Source: CAZPXZ01 sp965221505
Lineage (GTDB): Bacteria > Pseudomonadota > Alphaproteobacteria > Rhodobacterales > CAZPXZ01
Length of the DNA: 64,000 nucleotides
Assembly: GCA_965221505.1 (NCBI GenBank)
Contig: CBDCSI010000002.1
Coordinates: 496,001 to 560,000, forward strand
Reading direction: 5' to 3'
Below the pieces are notes generated by a model, which was not told the DNA's origin, made no database searches, and worked only from the letters and a program-made list of their open reading frames with translations. The translations under genes and the position numbers were made by a program. Shown here one piece after another: positions 60,630 through 64,000 of the stretch; position 1 is the first letter of the stretch; every line of letters starts with the position of its first letter.

Positions 60630-61367
60630 ATGCGTCTCGAACGAAAGACGGCGTTGATCACGGCGGCCGGGGCCGGAATCGGCCTCGCCACCGCACGCAG
60701 GTTTGCCGCCGAAGGCGCGAAGGTGACCGCCACCGACATCGACGCGGAGTCGCTCTCGCAACTCTCCGGGGAAGGGATTCCGACGCGCCGGCTGGACGTG
60801 ACCGACACCCCGTCCGTTCTCGCCCTGGCGGAGGAAATGGGAGCGGTCGACGTGCTGTTCAACTGCGCTGGATACGTCCACCAGGGAACGCTGCTCGACA
60901 CCGACCCCGAGACTTTCGACCGATCGATCAACCTCAACGTCACGAGCATGTACCGTGTCACGCGGGCCTTCCTTCCCTCCATGCTCGCGGCCGGGGGCGG
61001 CAGCGTCATCAACATGGCGTCCGTGGTCTCGTCGGTGGTCGCGGCGCCCAACCGTTTCGTCTACGGAATCACCAAGGCGGCCGTGATCGGGATGACCAAG
61101 TCGATCGCTGCGGACTACGCCACGCAGGGCATCCGCTGCAACGCCATCTGTCCGGGAACCGTCGACACGCCGTCGCTGCGGAGCCGGATTCGGGACCTGG
61201 GCGGGGACTACGAGGAGGTTCGCGCCCGGTTCGTCGCCCGCCAGGCGGTTCGCCGGCTCGGCGAACCGGAGGAAGTGGCCGCGCTGGCCGTGTATCTCGC
61301 CAGCGACGAGAGCGCATTCGTAACCGGCCAGGCCGTCGGGATCGACGGCGGCTGGAGCAATACGTGA
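60630..61367 (+). CDS. SDR dehydrogenase, probably 2-keto-3-deoxy-L-fuconate type
   Basis: 245 residues, ATG 60630. Begins RLERKTALITAAGAGIGLATA with the glycine motif, TATDIDAESLSQLSGEGI with the NAD-selecting Asp, FNCAGYVHQGTLLDTDPETFD, catalytic NMASVVSSVVAAPNRF and YGITKAAVIGMTKSI, and ends with VTGQAVGIDGGWSN. Length and the CPGTVDTPSL segment match dehydrogenases of oxidative L-fucose/L-rhamnose breakdown. The FAH-family hydrolase gene 9 nt downstream supports this. Other SDR substrates remain possible. Confidence 0.8.
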   Translation: MRLERKTALITAAGAGIGLATARRFAAEGAKVTATDIDAESLSQLSGEGIPTRRLDVTDTPSVLALAEEMGAVDVLFNCAGYVHQGTLLDTDPETFDRSINLNVTSMYRVTRAFLPSMLAAGGGSVINMASVVSSVVAAPNRFVYGITKAAVIGMTKSIAADYATQGIRCNAICPGTVDTPSLRSRIRDLGGDYEEVRARFVARQAVRRLGEPEEVAALAVYLASDESAFVTGQAVGIDGGWSNT

Positions 61368-61376
61368 GGAAACCCG

Positions 61377-62222
61377 ATGAAACTCCTTCGATACGGACCC
61401 CGAGGACAGGAAAAGCCGGCGCTTCTGGATCGCGACGGCGTCCTGCGCGACCTGAGCGCACAGGTGGACGACATCGCCGGCAGCGCCCTGTCGCCGGCGT
61501 CCCTGACCCGGCTCGCCACGCTCGATCCCGCCGGGTTGCCCGCCGTCGAGGGTTCGCCCCGCATCGGCCCCTGCGTCGGCCGCGTCGGCAAGATGGTCTG
61601 CGTCGGCCTGAACTACGCGGATCACGCGGAGGAGTCGGGCCTGCCGGTGCCGCCCGAGCCGGTCCTGTTCTCCAAGGCGACGAGCGCGATCTCCGGTCCC
61701 TTTGACGACGTGATCTTGCCCAGGGGTTCGGTGAAGTCCGACTGGGAAGTCGAACTCGCGATCGTGATCGGCACCGAGGCGCGCTACGTCAGCGAGGCCG
61801 ACGCGATGGATTACGTGGCCGGATACTGCATCGTCAACGACATCTCTGAGCGGGAGTTCCAGATCGAACGCGCCGGGCAGTGGGTGAAGGGCAAGTCGGC
61901 GGACACTTTCGCGCCCATGGGCCCCTGGCTGGTGACCCGGGACGAGATTCCGGACCCGCAAAACCTCTCCATGTGGCTAGAGGTCGACGGCCGACGCTTT
62001 CAGGACGGCTCCACCCGGACCATGGTCTTCGGCGTCCGGCACATCGTTCACTACGTCTCGCAATTCATGAGCCTGCAGCCGGGAGACGTGATCCCGACGG
62101 GAACGCCGCCCGGCGTCGGCATGGGGCTGAAGCCGCAGCAGTATCTTCGCGCCGGCCAGGTAATGCGGCTCGCGGTCGAGGGTCTCGGCGAACAGCGCCA
62201 GCGCGTGGTCGCCTGGAGCTGA
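61377..62222 (+). CDS. Fumarylacetoacetate hydrolase-family enzyme (2,4-diketo-3-deoxy sugar acid hydrolase or lyase)
   Basis: 281 residues, ATG 61377. FAH fold: KMVCVGLNYADHAEESGL, PEPVLFSKATSAISGPFDDV, WEVELAIVIGTEARY with metal-binding acidic residues, YCIVNDISEREFQIERAGQW, GDVIPTGTPPGVGMGLKP. This subgroup is annotated as ureidoglycolate lyase or 2,4-diketo-3-deoxy-L-fuconate hydrolase. With the SDR next to it, it would split the diketo sugar acid to pyruvate and lactate-type products. No dehydratase or lactonase gene is seen nearby. Confidence 0.85.
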   Translation: MKLLRYGPRGQEKPALLDRDGVLRDLSAQVDDIAGSALSPASLTRLATLDPAGLPAVEGSPRIGPCVGRVGKMVCVGLNYADHAEESGLPVPPEPVLFSKATSAISGPFDDVILPRGSVKSDWEVELAIVIGTEARYVSEADAMDYVAGYCIVNDISEREFQIERAGQWVKGKSADTFAPMGPWLVTRDEIPDPQNLSMWLEVDGRRFQDGSTRTMVFGVRHIVHYVSQFMSLQPGDVIPTGTPPGVGMGLKPQQYLRAGQVMRLAVEGLGEQRQRVVAWS

Positions 62223-62761
62223 GCGGGGCCGAAGCGGCCGGCAAGAACGGACCGGCGTCCCCGTCGGAGGGCCGAAATCGGCATCGGAAGCGTTCTCGCC
62301 TGTCTGCGGGCGGGTTCGTCGCCTCCACCGGACCCGGTTGCGCGGTTCGGATTCCGCGTCGGCGAATCGCAGGCGGATCCGGCGCGACCAGGCCGACGGC
62401 ACTAGAGAGCGGGAGTCACGGGCGGTCCGGTGCTCCCGCGACATGCGGAGAGTTTCCGGTGCTCTCGGCCCTTCGATTTCGGTCGAGGACGAGTGCCTTC
62501 CTACCCGGTCCGGCTCGTTGCGACTCCGCGTCCCGTCCGTCGGCGCGCAAGAATTGTTCCCGCAACACCGAGCGGTAGGCGTCGAACCGCGCCCATTTTC
62601 CGCACGTCTTGCGGTTTCGTCGCGCGACTATCGCGAGGCCGTGCGATGCGCTTGATCTCGATGTATGGTCGTGTTCGCGTCAGCAAGCGCACGAGCGCGC
62701 CGGCAGGATCGCGGCGGCGCTCGCCTTCCCGTCTGGGCAGAAACAGAAGGAGGATGGACGG
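62223..62761 (+). other. 540-bp gap, no gene
   Basis: Between the FAH gene and the terminal small genes. Frames are Arg-rich on both strands. From about 62600 the composition becomes less GC-rich. A clear AAGGAGG ribosome binding site near 62746-62752 marks the next gene. Confidence 0.45.
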
Positions 62762-63076
62762 ATGGAGACGGCCTGCATGTTGGGGATCTTTGGGGCGTAC
62801 GCCGATTTTTGCGGGTATGTCGGGGACACTATCTCTCCGCGACCGGTCCCTGAGTATGTATTCGATGAAGCGATCGAGTTCGTGAATCACTGCAGCGAGA
62901 AGGGATACATTCTCGAAGGCAACGCGGAAACAGTGAGGGAAAATTTTCGGAACTTGGCATCGCTAACGCGAGAGTTTCTGGCCTTCGTGGAGTTGACGAA
63001 CATCGTTGACAACTGCAAGAAAATCCATGCGGCCATTAGTTCTATTCAGGAGATCGAGTTGGAGCTAAACCAATGA
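62762..63076 (+). CDS. Small acidic protein of unknown function
   Basis: 104 residues from ATG 62762 with AAGGAGG about 10 nt upstream. Begins METACMLGIFGAYADFCGYV; the body is helical and acidic (EYVFDEAIEFVNHCSEKGYI, ETVRENFRNLASLTREFLAF) and ends QEIELELNQ. Three or four cysteines. No signal peptide or membrane helix. No family recognised. Composition is much less GC-rich than the chromosomal genes to the left, suggesting acquired DNA. Confidence 0.6.
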   Translation: METACMLGIFGAYADFCGYVGDTISPRPVPEYVFDEAIEFVNHCSEKGYILEGNAETVRENFRNLASLTREFLAFVELTNIVDNCKKIHAAISSIQEIELELNQ

Positions 63077-63542
63077 TCCTCCGACGCATGCCGCGAATCA
63101 CGAACGACGTCGCGCTCGTCGAGCTTCAGGCGCATTTCGCGGCGTAGCGAGAGGGCGCCATGCGGGGGTTGCTCGGAGCGGCGACGGGTCGGGCTGATTC
63201 GGCCGCCGGTCGCCAGGCGTCCATTGCCGGAATGTCGCTTGCCGAATTCGTCGACGACGGTTTCCGCGACGATTTGCCTGTCCGCTCTTGCGTTCTGTAC
63301 GCCATCCCTGAGTTCCCTCGCCAAGGCGGACCCCGAGACGATCGACATTCCGGATCGCAAGCTCCGAGCCGACGGTTTTCCGTCTCCTGTAACTCGGCGT
63401 CCTTGGGCGTTGCTGGCGAAGTTGGTAGCCAGGGCGCTCGGAGCGCTCCCGAACCCTGCGCGGAGGAAGAAACGGGTCGTAGACGACCCCTGACTACGGA
63501 GAAAGCGGGCCGTCCATTCGGGTTTCATGTGAAACGGTCGTC
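63077..63542 (+). other. 470-bp gap with only doubtful frames
   Basis: Overlapping frames on both strands (for example a plus frame from 63160 containing MSLAEFVDDGFRDDL and a minus frame over 63046-63528) are of similar length and none has a family match. I call none of them. Confidence 0.4.
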
Positions 63543-63785
63543 ATGAGCGCAACGGAAGCCAAGGACTATTCGGACGCGGACGCAAGGCTTGCCGCCGTGG
63601 AAAAGCGCATGAATACCCGGCAAGCGGAATACAGGAGCGACGTCGCAGCACTGAGGGCAGACCTGAAGACCGACATCGCGAACCTGGCGAGGGACGACGC
63701 AGACCGTCACTCCCGGCTGATCCTCTCCATCGCGACGATGCTGGCAGGAACGATCGCGATTCTCGGAGTTCTGATGCGAATCTGA
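63543..63785 (+). CDS. Small coiled-coil protein with C-terminal membrane anchor
   Basis: 80 residues. Residues 8-55 form a heptad-like helix (ARLAAVEKRMNTRQAEYR, VAALRADLKTDIANLARDDA) followed by one membrane helix, LILSIATMLAGTIAILGVLM, at the end. Small tail-anchored coiled-coil proteins of this type are common in alphaproteobacteria and in mobile elements; the function is unknown. TATTCGGACG after KDY and a GTGAAACGG run before the ATG show no classic ribosome binding site. Confidence 0.55.
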   Translation: MSATEAKDYSDADARLAAVEKRMNTRQAEYRSDVAALRADLKTDIANLARDDADRHSRLILSIATMLAGTIAILGVLMRI

Positions 63786-64000
63786 CCCGTGTTGCCGCTG
63801 GCGGCGCGAGGGCGACAAGAGCGCTCCCGAAAGCGATTTCAGCCCTGAGGGTGGGTTGGTCGGCAGTCGTCGCACCCACCCGGAAGACCGTAGCGGCCTT
63901 TTCGCCGATCCTGCGCCAGACCGAACTTCACCCGGGCATGCCCGCGGTTTTCGCTTGTTTTCGGAGAGTTTGCATCGATACGAGGTGGTGCGCCAATGGA
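63786..64000 (+). other. Window end, no feature recognised
   Basis: 215 bases without a credible frame; a gene on either strand could begin beyond the edge. Confidence 0.4.

Overview
The window is about 67% GC and densely coded. It looks like one chromosomal stretch of an alphaproteobacterium. The evidence is the type of its ParC (GQGNFGNIDGDN followed by RYTEARL), two zinc ABC loci of a kind common in that class, a Rhodobacter-type sorbitol dehydrogenase (SmoS), genes resembling the beta-hydroxyaspartate cycle, and a twin-transmembrane protein beside a cobalamin adenosyltransferase. The species cannot be read from the sequence. No tRNA, rRNA, CRISPR array, insertion sequence or integrase was recognised.

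Layout. 1-2028: end of a biotin carboxylase and the 5-oxoprolinase subunits pxpBC. 2179-4786: a VapBC toxin-antitoxin pair running into recQ. 4945-9939: an operon with a TRAP transporter (DctPQM), a class III CoA-transferase and a CitE-type lyase. 10101-16797: a dipeptide-type ABC transporter (binding protein, two permeases, fused ATPase) and an FAD amine/amino-acid oxidase. 16997-24573: a zinc island with znuCB, zur carrying its own Zur box, a 44-residue membrane protein, aztABC and a znuA with an enormous Asp/His loop. 24751-31287: putA, a periplasmic TPR protein and parC. 31365-33132: an SDR, the twin-TM protein and a cobalamin adenosyltransferase. 33290-39602: bhcBC-like genes converging on glycolate oxidase glcDEF, together a glycolate/glyoxylate assimilation locus.

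40350-40619 encodes an orphan RiPP precursor with a nitrile-hydratase-like (NHLP) leader, a GG cleavage site and an 11-residue, four-cysteine core. No maturation enzyme is present in the window. 43282-46758 is a small, less GC-rich defence cluster: an AAA15-type ATPase convergent with a type II restriction-modification pair. 47913-51161 is polyol catabolism (fructokinase, mannitol dehydrogenase, sorbitol dehydrogenase). 51641-52326 is a second toxin-antitoxin pair. 53185-60392 carries pgm, a TrpXYZ-type ABC transporter, an aspartate dehydrogenase and pgi. 60630-62222 is an SDR/FAH pair typical of oxidative deoxy-sugar breakdown. The last 1.8 kb is less GC-rich and holds only small orphan genes.

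Together the genes describe a heterotroph that scavenges organic acids, peptides, proline, polyols, deoxy sugars and glycolate, with elaborate zinc acquisition. The least explained items are the RiPP precursor, the znuA loop, the 44-residue zinc-locus protein and the glycolate/BHAC locus that lacks its aminotransferase and reductase.
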